This document shows positions 28,353 to 36,572 of a DNA stretch of 64,000 nt, one piece after another; positions within the stretch are counted from its first letter, which is position 1, and every line of letters begins with the position of its first letter. The stretch is from JADKIH01 sp964595205. Lineage in GTDB: Bacteria > Bacteroidota > Bacteroidia > AKYH767-A > 2013-40CM-41-45. The position numbers and the translations under genes are program-made. The notes under the pieces are model-generated. The model was not told where the DNA came from and searched no databases. It saw only the letters and a list, made by a program, of their open reading frames with translations. The stretch lies in the NCBI GenBank assembly GCA_964595205.1, contig CAZQOQ010000023.1, positions 1 through 64,000 on the forward strand, read 5' to 3'.

Positions 28353-28384
28353 GGAGCTGCCATTTACCGGGGCAGCTTTTTTTG
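28353..28384 (+). terminator. Terminator after the DUF6799 gene
   Basis: AGCTGCC (28355-28361) pairs with GGCAGCT (28371-28377) around a 9-nt loop and is followed by seven T residues (28377-28383). Confidence 0.85.
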
Positions 28385-28511
28385 TGTCCTGTAAAGGGTT
28401 TCAGGTTTAATTGTACAATGTGTTAGTTTTGAGAATTTTAGTATTACCATCCAGTACCATTTTTTTCGATCAGAAAATAACAGACAAAATGCAATGTAAT
28501 TGCGTCAATTC

Positions 28512-28544
28512 TTTGTGCATAATATTAAAAAAATACTATTTTTG
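28512..28544 (+). promoter_or_regulatory. Promoter of tRNA-Asp
   Basis: TTTG (28512-28515), a 21-nt spacer and TATTTTTG (28537-28544) give a full match to the Bacteroidota consensus. The tRNA begins 18 bases later. Confidence 0.7.
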
Positions 28545-28562
28545 CGCTCCTTAATAAATTCT

Positions 28563-28636
28563 GGTTCGGTAGTTCAGTTGGTTAGAATACATGCCTGTCA
28601 CGCATGGGGTCGCGGGTTCGAGTCCCGTCCGAACCG
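28563..28636 (+). tRNA. tRNA-Asp (GTC)
   Basis: A 74-nt cloverleaf. The acceptor stem is GGTTCGG with CCGAACC. The anticodon arm CATGC-CTGTCAC-GCATG gives anticodon GTC. The T arm is GCGGG-TTCGAGT-CCCGT, and the discriminator base is G. CCA is not encoded. Its 3' end serves as the attachment site of the island that follows. Confidence 0.97.
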
Positions 28637-28638
28637 CC
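28621..28638. other. attL: tRNA-Asp 3' end
   Basis: AGTCCCGTCCGAACCGCC recurs at 60079-60096 with one A-to-G change. It covers the T-arm 3' half, the acceptor 3' strand and two bases beyond, so integration keeps the tRNA intact. This is the classic layout for tRNA-targeting tyrosine recombinases. Confidence 0.88.
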
Positions 28639-28649
28639 TTTAAAAATTA

Positions 28650-28674
28650 AAGCCCTGAAGTTCAGGGCTTTTTC
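28650..28674 (+). terminator. Terminator after tRNA-Asp
   Basis: AAGCCCTGAA (28650-28659) and TTCAGGGCTT (28661-28670) are perfect complements, followed by TTTTTC. It ends the tRNA transcript immediately outside attL on the island side. Confidence 0.85.
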
Positions 28675-28683
28675 TTTGAATAT

Positions 28684-28714
28684 TCGTATAGTTTTTCTGG
28701 AATTCGTATAGGGT
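28684..28714. repeat. Left pair of TCGTATAG(GGT) motifs
   Basis: TCGTATAG at 28684-28691 (partial) and TCGTATAGGGT at 28704-28714 lie in the same orientation, 20 bases apart, between attL and the integrase gene. The full 11-mer recurs twice next to attR. I interpret them as arm-type binding sites for the integrase or an excisionase. Confidence 0.65.
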
Positions 28715-28759
28715 TAGTAACTTGTATTCAATTCAAAAAACAAGTAACATGCCTATTGA

Positions 28760-30319
28760 ATGAAAACTACTGTCAATATAATCAGTCAGAAGACCAGCGA
28801 CACCATGTGTATGCTCCTACTTCGTGTTTCTTCTCCTGCACAATCTTTCATTGATAAAACAGAAGTTGTATTGCAACGTCCTACAAAGAAAGGTGCAGCA
28901 TCCGACCTTATCAAACAGTACATGAAAGATGGATATACACCGGATGCTTCGACCATCGAAGGCGACAAGCTTGTCTTGCAAAAGAAGAAATACAAACCCC
29001 TTCAACTGACTACTGGTATATCTCTACCACAAGCTTTCTGGAACAATGAAAAAAAGCAAGCTGACAGGAATTATCCAGACCATGCAGATGTCAATAAAAG
29101 ACTGGAACTAATTCTAAAAGCTGTGGAACAGTTCTTTGAAAAGTTGGATGGTGAAAAACCTCCAACCAAGGAAGCCGTTCAACATGTAATAAAGAAGTTC
29201 ATCATTCAGAAGGTCAGAAAGAATACGGATGAGTTACCAGAGCTTCCATCAACTGATGTAATGACTGGCAAGAAAGACCAAGATATTCCTACTAACTTCA
29301 TAGAGTATATCAAATTCAAGCAGAGAGAATGGGCTACATCAGCAGACACCAAAGAAAAATCTACACGGAATGATTACAACAGTTTTATCTATCACTTAGA
29401 CCGGTATCAGCAGGAGAAAAAAATGACCTTCGATATTCTTACTCTAACTGATAAACAAGTAAAAGAATGGGTGATGTGGTTTGGGGCACAGCCTAATCCA
29501 AAGAACAACAACGAACCATACAGAATAAAGTATGTTGGTAAGATGAAAAAATTCTGGAAGCTGTTCATTACAGAAGCAAAAGTGGAGGATGATATTGAAG
29601 TGAATGTTGAAACGAAGAAAAAATATTTAAGACGTAAAGAAGAAAAAACTGATAAGTATTACCTGACTATTCAACTTCTTGAAAAAATCAAGATAGCAGA
29701 GTATGATAGCAATTGTCCGGTTGTAAAGAAGTATAAAGTCAGCGAAGAAATGTTCTATAAGGTCAGGGACTTAGCCATTGTTGTTGGTAATTGTGGGTAT
29801 CGTTGGAGCGACATGGAAAAATTGCGGAAACATAATTTTACATATGATGAAAAGGAACAGGTATATAAATTCCATCTTTACAAAACACAGAAAGTGAAGA
29901 ACACTGCTATCATTCCACTGTTTGATAACTATGTTGTTGATTTGTTCAACAAGTATGAACAATCATTTCCGATTGAAATGGAAGAACAAACGTTCAATGA
30001 TACAATTAAAGCCGTTTGTAAAGCTGCCGGAGAGGAATTTTCTGAAATAAAATATACAAGCAGGCTTCATCCTGAAGGAGGAGATGATATTAAATCAGAA
30101 GAACCGTTCTACGAATGTATTACACATAGGACTTTTAGAAGAACTTTTGCAAGTAATCTGATAAGGGTGTTTAAAGTACCAATTCCTGTGGCAATGTATT
30201 ATACCACCCACGATACCGAAAAATCATTTAAGACATACATTGTAATTACCAAAAAGGAATGGTTTGAATTGGGTGTGGAAGCAATGCAATTACAAAAACA
30301 GGCAATGAAAAGTAATTAG
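28760..30319 (+). CDS. Tyrosine recombinase (island integrase)
   Basis: A 519-residue site-specific recombinase. The N-terminal part (about 1-115) is an arm-binding-like domain, the SAM-like core-binding domain is around 175-290, and the catalytic domain follows. The first catalytic Arg lies in GNCGYRWSDMEKL (about residue 345), HxxR is seen in THRTFRRTF (about 455) and the Tyr nucleophile is in KSFKTYIVI (about 491). It is longer than typical (about 400 residues). It sits next to attL and reads into the island, so I infer that it integrates and, with help, excises this element at tRNA-Asp. Confidence 0.9.
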   Translation: MKTTVNIISQKTSDTMCMLLLRVSSPAQSFIDKTEVVLQRPTKKGAASDLIKQYMKDGYTPDASTIEGDKLVLQKKKYKPLQLTTGISLPQAFWNNEKKQADRNYPDHADVNKRLELILKAVEQFFEKLDGEKPPTKEAVQHVIKKFIIQKVRKNTDELPELPSTDVMTGKKDQDIPTNFIEYIKFKQREWATSADTKEKSTRNDYNSFIYHLDRYQQEKKMTFDILTLTDKQVKEWVMWFGAQPNPKNNNEPYRIKYVGKMKKFWKLFITEAKVEDDIEVNVETKKKYLRRKEEKTDKYYLTIQLLEKIKIAEYDSNCPVVKKYKVSEEMFYKVRDLAIVVGNCGYRWSDMEKLRKHNFTYDEKEQVYKFHLYKTQKVKNTAIIPLFDNYVVDLFNKYEQSFPIEMEEQTFNDTIKAVCKAAGEEFSEIKYTSRLHPEGGDDIKSEEPFYECITHRTFRRTFASNLIRVFKVPIPVAMYYTTHDTEKSFKTYIVITKKEWFELGVEAMQLQKQAMKSN

Positions 30320-30621
30320 GAAAGGTTATCAATAATAGTTTTTTACACTCTATTGTTTATTACCCATCACCTCCATACTTTCTTTTAGAGGTTGGTCCAC
30401 GAGCCTTTTTAGCTTCATTTGAATACACTGTTATTTTCGTTGTCAAGTAACGCTTTTTGTCTTTAGCTATTTAGGCAAAATGTAACAATTTTTCAAAATC
30501 GCGTTATAATTGTATAAGACCAAAGACAAAATATCGTACCCGAAATTCAAAGCTATTTATTCCCAATAGAAAGGCTGGAATAAAGAGGGATACTGTATAT
30601 AATGAAGATTGCTTAATTACC
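30320..30621. other. Intergenic stretch with gene remnants
   Basis: Two open fragments without normal starts are seen. On the minus strand a 36-residue frame (30360-30470, opening with ATA and ending TSKRKYGGDG) has protein-like composition and is very basic. On the plus strand a frame open from about 30473 runs into the methyltransferase gene. No promoter or hairpin stands out. I take this as the scar of rearrangement between the integrase and the cargo. Confidence 0.35.
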
Positions 30622-31362
30622 ATGAAACGTATGAAAGATAACTTCATTGACCTTGTTGTAACAAGCCCCCCTTACGATGATTTACGAGATTATAAAAATG
30701 ATTCTTATATTTTCCCATTTGAAAAAATAGCCAAAGAATTATTCCGTGTGTTGAAAAAGGGTGGTGTTATCGTTTGGGTGGTCGGTGATAGAATTATCAA
30801 CGGCTCTCAAACAGGTACAAGCTTTAAACAAGCTTTATATTTTAAAAAAATTGGTTTTAACCTCCATCAAACAATTATATATGAGAAAAATAATTTTAGG
30901 AATGTTAACTCAAATAGATATTGCCAAACTCATGAATATATGTTTGTTCTTTCCAAAGGCAAACCAAAGTGTGCAAACTTACTTAGGGATAGAAGAAATA
31001 AAAGTGCCGGTCAAAAAATACATGGTACGCAACGTATGAAGGATGGTAGAATAATTCCAAAATCAGGTATTGGCAAAGTAATTCCTGAATATGGTTTACG
31101 TGGAAATGTTTGGTCATATAACACAGGTAAAAATCATTCTACAAAGGACCAAATAGCGTTTTTACATCCTGCAATTATGCCTGAACCACTTGTACAAGAC
31201 CACATCGTTACTTGGTCAAAAAAAAGAGATATTGTCTATGATTGTTTCGGTGGCTCTGGAACAACTGCAAAAATGGCTAAGTTAAATGGTCGTCACTATA
31301 TTATTAGTGAAGTTGTCAAAGAGTATATCCCCATCATTGAAGAACGTCTAAAAGCTTCTTAA
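30622..31362 (+). CDS. DNA methyltransferase, N4-cytosine/N6-adenine type
   Basis: From the first ATG this is a 246-residue protein with the catalytic motif TSPPYDD (about residues 14-20) ahead of the SAM-binding motif CFGGSGTTAKMA (about 209-220). This order is the beta class. SPPY occurs in both m4C and m6A enzymes, so the modified base is open. No restriction enzyme gene is adjacent, so it may be an orphan or a relic. The frame is open upstream to about 30473 and encodes DTVYNEDCLIT just before the ATG, which is the conserved lead-in (YNED) of this family. That part has no ATG, GTG or TTG start, so the gene may be damaged or use a rare start. Confidence 0.85.
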   Translation: MKRMKDNFIDLVVTSPPYDDLRDYKNDSYIFPFEKIAKELFRVLKKGGVIVWVVGDRIINGSQTGTSFKQALYFKKIGFNLHQTIIYEKNNFRNVNSNRYCQTHEYMFVLSKGKPKCANLLRDRRNKSAGQKIHGTQRMKDGRIIPKSGIGKVIPEYGLRGNVWSYNTGKNHSTKDQIAFLHPAIMPEPLVQDHIVTWSKKRDIVYDCFGGSGTTAKMAKLNGRHYIISEVVKEYIPIIEERLKAS

Positions 31363-31719
31363 TAGTTCTTTTGGTCCGATTTTATAACAATTATATTTCA
31401 ACTCCAAACAAAGTAAACATCTATAAAAAAGATGTTTGTGTGTAGGTCTATGGTGATTTTGCTAAAGCATTTATCACAGAATTAACTATTGCTGTATTTG
31501 CTTACGGAGTTTCGCAAATAAAAATGGTGTTGCGACAACTTTAATGTGGACACTCTGCTTAAGGGTGGGTTTGTAGCTTTTAATTGGGGAATTAGGGTAT
31601 TGTTCTCATGTTACCATTGAAATATTGTCTTTTTTGCTCAAAAACCTTTCTTTTTTTCTTTTTTAACTCGAATTCCTATCTTACATTTGACAATATTTGA
31701 CAAGTCAAATTAAATACCA
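31363..31719. other. Intergenic region before the type I operon
   Basis: A stem-loop AAACATCT/AGATGTTT (31415-31437) could end methyltransferase transcription, although no T run follows. A startless 32-residue open fragment (about 31450-31545, ending KMVLRQL) looks like the tail of a lost gene. The right end holds the operator described separately. Confidence 0.4.
31685..31710. promoter_or_regulatory. Palindromic operator upstream of the XRE regulator
   Basis: ATTTGAC (31695-31701), AA, GTCAAAT (31704-31710) form a palindrome, with one more direct ATTTGAC half-site at 31685-31691. It ends nine bases before the GTG start of an XRE protein. This is the typical place for autoregulation by a controller protein of a restriction system. 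Confidence 0.6.
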
Positions 31720-32037
31720 GTGCAAACAATAGGTCAGAAACTTCGTGAACTTCGGGAAAAGGAAAACCTTTTATTGCGACAGGTGGCAGCTGCTTTAGAA
31801 TTGGATACTGCATTACTCAGCAAGTTTGAACGTGACGAACGAAAACCAAGCAAAGAACAAGTAATTGCCTTTGCGAAATATTACAAAGTGCAACCTGATG
31901 AAATGATGGTTGCCTTGCTAAGTGATAAAGTAGTAAGTGATATTTCAGAAGAGAATTTGGCGAGCCAGGTGCTTAAGGTCGCTGAAAGCAAATTGGAGTT
32001 TCTTAAAAGGGAAAAGAAAACATCAAAAAAGAAATAA
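31720..32037 (+). CDS. XRE-family HTH regulator of the type I restriction operon
   Basis: A 105-residue protein starting at GTG. Residues about 3-62 form an XRE helix-turn-helix (LRELREKENLLLRQVAAALELDTALLSKFERDERKPS), and the C-terminal part ends in a Lys-rich tail. It is likely to bind the palindrome just upstream and time the expression of the restriction genes, like C proteins. It lies 4 bases before hsdM in the same direction. Confidence 0.85.
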   Translation: MQTIGQKLRELREKENLLLRQVAAALELDTALLSKFERDERKPSKEQVIAFAKYYKVQPDEMMVALLSDKVVSDISEENLASQVLKVAESKLEFLKREKKTSKKK

Positions 32038-32041
32038 AAGT

Positions 32042-33838
32042 ATGGCATTAAATACACAATCTCTTCAGCCAATAATCAACTTCCTTTGGACAGTTGCGGA
32101 TGATGTTTTGGTAAACACCTACCAAAAGGGAAAATACAAAGATGTTATCCTACCAATGGTTGTGATACGACGATTGGATTTGCTTTTAGAACCTACTAAA
32201 GATAGGGTATTAAAAACATATTCAGAATACAAATCCAAACTACAGAACCTTGATAGCTTATTAACCAATTCTAAACATGGTTCTGGTTTGGCATTTTATA
32301 ATATCTCACCTTTTACACTCAAAAAATTATTAGATGCACCTAAAAACCTGAGAAGCAATTTTGAAAATTATCTCAATGGCTTTTCTGAAAATGTACAGGA
32401 TATCATTAAACAATTTAAGTTTCGTAATGAGATAGAAACTTTGGATGATGCTGATATTTTGTTTTCACTCATTGAAAAGTTTTGTTCGCCGAAAATTGAA
32501 TTACATCCGGACAAATTGCCGCCACTTGCGATGGGTTATGTGTATGAAGATTTGGTTCGCAGATTTAACGAAGAAAATAACGAAGAAGCAGGAGAACACT
32601 TTACGCCAAGAGAAATTATTGATTTAATGACACACATTGTTTTCCTTCCTGTGCAAAACAAAATACAACAAGGCACTTATTTAGTTTACGACCCATGTGT
32701 AGGTAGTGGCGGTATGCTCACTATAGCAAAGAAACTAATTCTTGACTCTGACTCTCCGATAAAAAGCAAAGCCACAATTCATTTGTATGGACAAGAAAGT
32801 ACACCTTTTATTTATGCGACTTGCAAGAGCGACATGCTGATAAAGGGGGAAGACCCTAACAAAATTGCATATGGAAGCACATTAACTTCTTATGGTTTTG
32901 AAAATGATTTGAGATTTGATTTCATGCTGACAAATCCACCTTACGGCAAATCTTGGAAAGACGATAAAAAGAAATTAAGCGTAGGTGCGAAAAACACAAT
33001 AATTGACAAACGATTTCAAATGAAATGTAAGGATTTCAATGGAAACGATATTAAAATTCCTGCAAACAGCCCATCTGACGATGGCCAGTTAATGTTCCTA
33101 CTTCACATGATTAGTAAAATGAAAGAAACAGAACTGGGCAGCCGCATTGCATCCGTTCACAATGGTTCAGCATTGTTTACTGGCGATGCAGGGTCGGGTG
33201 AGAGTGACATTAGAACTTTTATCATTGAATCAGATTTGATTGAGTGCATCATTGCTTTACCCGAAGATATGTTTTACAACACATCTCAACCAACTTACAT
33301 TTTACTTTTGACTAACAGAAAAGAATCTAAAAGAAAAGGAAAGGTTCAGCTTATTAATGCTTCAAGTTTTTATTCCAAACTTGTTAAACCTCTTGGGAAA
33401 AAGCGATACGAAATTCCACAAGATAAAATTGATGAAATATTGCAACTGCACACTGACTTTAAACAGACTGATTTGTCACGGATAATTGAAAATAAAGATT
33501 TCGGCTTTTTAAGATTTTCTGTCAAGCATTTTTTGAAGAATGAAAAAGGCGAGGTGATAAAAGATGAAAAAGGAAAAGAAAAAGTTGACCCTGCTAATAA
33601 GGATATTGAATTCACTCCATTAAATGTGGACCTTAAAAAATATTTTAAAGAACATATAGCACCTTTTGACAACAAAGCAAGCATTGATGAAAAGTCAATC
33701 AAAAAAGGATATGCGATTAGTTTTTTGAAGCAGTTTCACAAACCAAATTCTTATCGGTCCTTAAATGTAATTACAAATGAAATTCTTGAATTGGAATCTA
33801 AGACCGAAGGGTTATTAAAAACCACTTTATCATTATGA
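32042..33838 (+). CDS. hsdM: Type I restriction-modification system M subunit
   Basis: A 598-residue N6-adenine methyltransferase. An N-terminal HsdM bundle (LQPIINFLWTVADDVL) precedes the SAM motif YDPCVGSGGML (about residue 215) and the catalytic NPPYGKSW (about 298). The family stretch GEHFTPREIIDLM is also present. With HsdS it methylates the recognition site, and it is required for cutting by HsdR. The ATG at 32042 is used because it gives the standard N-terminus; the open frame extends upstream into the regulator gene. It overlaps hsdS by four bases. Confidence 0.96.
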   Translation: MALNTQSLQPIINFLWTVADDVLVNTYQKGKYKDVILPMVVIRRLDLLLEPTKDRVLKTYSEYKSKLQNLDSLLTNSKHGSGLAFYNISPFTLKKLLDAPKNLRSNFENYLNGFSENVQDIIKQFKFRNEIETLDDADILFSLIEKFCSPKIELHPDKLPPLAMGYVYEDLVRRFNEENNEEAGEHFTPREIIDLMTHIVFLPVQNKIQQGTYLVYDPCVGSGGMLTIAKKLILDSDSPIKSKATIHLYGQESTPFIYATCKSDMLIKGEDPNKIAYGSTLTSYGFENDLRFDFMLTNPPYGKSWKDDKKKLSVGAKNTIIDKRFQMKCKDFNGNDIKIPANSPSDDGQLMFLLHMISKMKETELGSRIASVHNGSALFTGDAGSGESDIRTFIIESDLIECIIALPEDMFYNTSQPTYILLLTNRKESKRKGKVQLINASSFYSKLVKPLGKKRYEIPQDKIDEILQLHTDFKQTDLSRIIENKDFGFLRFSVKHFLKNEKGEVIKDEKGKEKVDPANKDIEFTPLNVDLKKYFKEHIAPFDNKASIDEKSIKKGYAISFLKQFHKPNSYRSLNVITNEILELESKTEGLLKTTLSL

Positions 33839-34569
33839 AAAAATACAGCTCGTATAAGAATTCAGGAGTAGATTATATCGGTGAAATACCTTCTGATTGG
33901 TCAGTAATTAAAATCAAACACTTGTTTGTTGAGATTAATGAGAAATCAACTGACGGTCTTGAAGATTTGCTTTCAGTCTCACAATACACTGGTGTTACAC
34001 CAAAGAAAGATAAAATTGATGAGGAAGAAGATAACCTAACCAATGCAGCTACACTTGAAGGATATAAATTAGTCCAGAAGAACGACCTTGTTATAAATAT
34101 CATGTTAGCGTGGAACGGCTCTCTTGGAGTTTCTGATTACAATGGTATTGCAAGTCCAGCTTATTGTGTTTATAGATTGAAAGAAGATTACAACCCAAAA
34201 TATTTTGATTACTTGTTCAAAACAGAAATCTATAAAGCAGAGTTTAAGCGAAATTCCACGGGCATCATTGATAGTCGTCTTCGATTATACACAGACAAGT
34301 TTTTCAATATTTACTCAATCCTACCATCAAGACAAGTTCAAGATAAAATAGTGGATTACCTTGAAAAAAAGATAAAACTATTTGATGCTTTAATTTTTTC
34401 TAACTCACTTATCTTTGGAAAGTCAAATAGGAAAACTGGTCTTTTGCAGGAATATAAACACACATTAATTTATGAAGCGGTAACAGGAAATATTTTTACT
34501 GAGAATGAAGCATTAGAATTAAAAGATGCAACTGCTTATCTAAACAAGTATTCAGCAATTGATGAATAA
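33835..34569 (+). CDS. hsdS: Type I restriction specificity subunit S, half-length
   Basis: A 244-residue protein. It starts with the family motif YKNSGVDYIGEIPSDWSVIKIK and has one target recognition domain, then the conserved block STGIIDSRLRLYTDKFF and the central helix ending LLQEYKHTLIYEAVTGNI. Typical HsdS has about 400 residues and two recognition domains. Here only one domain and one helix remain, so the protein may work as a homodimer with a palindromic split target, or it may be a truncated remnant. A tail similar to the end of HsdS occurs 1.9 kb downstream. It overlaps hsdM by ATGA. Confidence 0.9.
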   Translation: MKKYSSYKNSGVDYIGEIPSDWSVIKIKHLFVEINEKSTDGLEDLLSVSQYTGVTPKKDKIDEEEDNLTNAATLEGYKLVQKNDLVINIMLAWNGSLGVSDYNGIASPAYCVYRLKEDYNPKYFDYLFKTEIYKAEFKRNSTGIIDSRLRLYTDKFFNIYSILPSRQVQDKIVDYLEKKIKLFDALIFSNSLIFGKSNRKTGLLQEYKHTLIYEAVTGNIFTENEALELKDATAYLNKYSAIDE

Positions 34570-34593
34570 AATCCGTAAAATCTCAATCTAAAT

Positions 34594-35136
34594 ATGACAA
34601 CATATCATCTTGACGCAACAAAAGCAAAACTAAGTGGACCAACGCAGGAGCAAATTATTACTTGCAATCAGTGGGCGGCTACTGCATTTGACAGGTATCA
34701 TTCAGGTTCAAAAGCAGAAATTGGTTTTGACATTGACGGAACGGCAGCAAAGGCAAATCTTGCATGGGATTCAAATTTTTCAAAAGCTGCAATGAAGGAA
34801 GATAAGGATATTGCAAATCATGGCGGTGTTGCAATGGCTTGGTTTGTTATGTCGGTGTTGTTGGATTTTGGATATGTTGAACAGTCCGAAATCGGTGATG
34901 GTGTAGATTATCGCTTCAAGAAAGCAGAACCCGACGATGAGGATTTGAATTTCTTAGACGACTATCACTATGTAGAAATATCAGGCATCTTGCAAGAAAC
35001 AAGAACAAATACTTTAAAGGGAAGAATAAAAGATAAACACGAACAAATTAATCGAGGAGGTAAAAGAGACAAACCGTCTTCCGTAATTGTAACATTATTT
35101 AATGCACCAACTACTATAAAAGAAATCCATAAATGA
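34594..35136 (+). CDS. Unknown protein with a possible PD-(D/E)XK-like core
   Basis: A 180-residue soluble protein. The C-terminal half reads GDGVDYRFKK, then HYVEISGIL and KPSSVIVTLFNAP. The acidic residue before an ExS pattern within predicted strands is reminiscent of degenerate PD-(D/E)XK nucleases, and I recall similar unnamed bacterial proteins with FDYWL and RLEVSGI motifs. This is an inference, not an assignment. It follows hsdS by 24 bases and overlaps the next gene by four, so it is translated together with it. Confidence 0.6.
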   Translation: MTTYHLDATKAKLSGPTQEQIITCNQWAATAFDRYHSGSKAEIGFDIDGTAAKANLAWDSNFSKAAMKEDKDIANHGGVAMAWFVMSVLLDFGYVEQSEIGDGVDYRFKKAEPDDEDLNFLDDYHYVEISGILQETRTNTLKGRIKDKHEQINRGGKRDKPSSVIVTLFNAPTTIKEIHK

Positions 35137-36458
35137 AACCTAAAGTAATTCATCAAGAGGCAATGGATTATTCCTTCAAAGCCAAGCAAGCTTTGGAACA
35201 AGGAAATTATGCTACTGCATTTGACTTATATATTCAAGCCGCAGAATTAGAAGGTAAGGTAGCAGAATTTTATTTTAACAGACCCGATTTAGAACCAACA
35301 CGCAGTGTTGTTATTCGTAGTGCTGCATATCTGAATATAAAAGCAGGGCAAATTGAGCAAGCCAAGAAATTTATATTTTTTGGATTGCTGAATATAGAAG
35401 ATGCACTCATAAAAGAACAGCTTAATAATGCTTTGGAACTTGCTGTTTCTTTAGGTAACATGACAGCAGATGCAGCAAGCCGTGAATATAATTATATTAA
35501 CCTTCTAAGACAAAGAAGCGTTCACTATGTTATCGAGCCAGCAAATTTGGCATTCGGGCATTCGGTAAGTTTAGAAAGCATAAAAGATTTTTCTGAAGGG
35601 TATTTGAAGTCGTTGAAAGCATTTGCCGTTTCAAAATTCATGAGAGTTTTGGAAATTGAAAATGAAGTTAAAGAAACATTTATAAAAGAAATTGAAAAGA
35701 TAATAAACCCATTGGTTACAAGCTCTGCTTACGGCAGTTTTAAGTTTTCAATAGCAAATGATTTTCTTTCAAGAGAAGGCGAAAAAAAAGAAGTGCTGGA
35801 ATTGAAAGCAAATGTTGTTTCAAAATATCACAACGAAATTTTCATAAACCCCTTGGCTGATGTTGATATAGATTCAATCAAAGAGAATTTTTCAGAAGAA
35901 GAAGTAAACGAAATATTCAGACCACTTTCAAAAATAAAAGCAAACAACACTCCTTACAAAGTTGGGTACTACGACTCAGAAGATTTCAATAAAAAATTTG
36001 TGAGCCGAATTGTGAACAAACAAAGACAAAAACTACTCACTGTTAAACCAATTACACAGGAGGATATTGGAGAGTTGGAGAGTTCAATTACTCACATGAG
36101 AAGTTCTCAAAGCGGAAAAGTTCACAAAACAACAATATTTAAAGAGCAATTAAAGTCGGCAGAATTAAATTTTAAAACAAATCAAATTGAGCCAACCGAT
36201 ATTTCACCATTGATTTTAAGCGAAGAAATTATTTTGGATATCAACTTCAATTCAAGTATTGGTTTTACATTTTCTTATCCTGATTTTAGAGTTGAGAATA
36301 CCGACATTCAATATCACAAAGCATTGAAGAGTTTTTATAACGCCTTTTACGGTAAGTTAAAATATTTAGCTACCAAAGAAGAACGAAACGAAGAAGAACA
36401 AAAAGATTGGTTGGTTGCAATAAAACTTATCGGTAATACAGACGCATTAAAAAAATGA
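35133..36458 (+). CDS. Unknown 441-residue protein with N-terminal TPR-like helices
   Basis: Residues about 8-110 look like paired TPR-type helices (KAKQALEQGNYATAFDLYIQAAEL, then GQIEQAKKFIFFGLL). The middle and C-terminal regions (NPLVTSSAYGSFKFSI, SNYRF-like and long charged strands) match nothing I recognise. It is coupled to the preceding small protein by an ATGA overlap and should act with it. Position inside a type I restriction operon suggests an accessory or independent defence pair. Confidence 0.6.
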   Translation: MKPKVIHQEAMDYSFKAKQALEQGNYATAFDLYIQAAELEGKVAEFYFNRPDLEPTRSVVIRSAAYLNIKAGQIEQAKKFIFFGLLNIEDALIKEQLNNALELAVSLGNMTADAASREYNYINLLRQRSVHYVIEPANLAFGHSVSLESIKDFSEGYLKSLKAFAVSKFMRVLEIENEVKETFIKEIEKIINPLVTSSAYGSFKFSIANDFLSREGEKKEVLELKANVVSKYHNEIFINPLADVDIDSIKENFSEEEVNEIFRPLSKIKANNTPYKVGYYDSEDFNKKFVSRIVNKQRQKLLTVKPITQEDIGELESSITHMRSSQSGKVHKTTIFKEQLKSAELNFKTNQIEPTDISPLILSEEIILDINFNSSIGFTFSYPDFRVENTDIQYHKALKSFYNAFYGKLKYLATKEERNEEEQKDWLVAIKLIGNTDALKK

Positions 36459-36553
36459 AAAGCAAAAACACGGCATATCTGAAGTCGAGAGAAATAGGAC
36501 CGATAAAGGAATATAAAGAGTCAATGATAAATGAGGCGGTGATGGAGAAATGA
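36455..36553 (+). pseudogene. Vestigial HsdS C-terminal tail
   Basis: A 32-codon frame overlaps the previous stop (ATGA) and contains SREIGPIKEYKESMINEAV. This resembles the closing helix of HsdS; in the complete hsdS above the equivalent is RKTGLLQEYKHTLIYEAV. Shared positions include R, G, EYK, I and EAV. It is too short to function and looks like the leftover end of an hsdS gene. Confidence 0.55.
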
Positions 36554-36572
36554 AAATGTAACTTTGCAAAAA

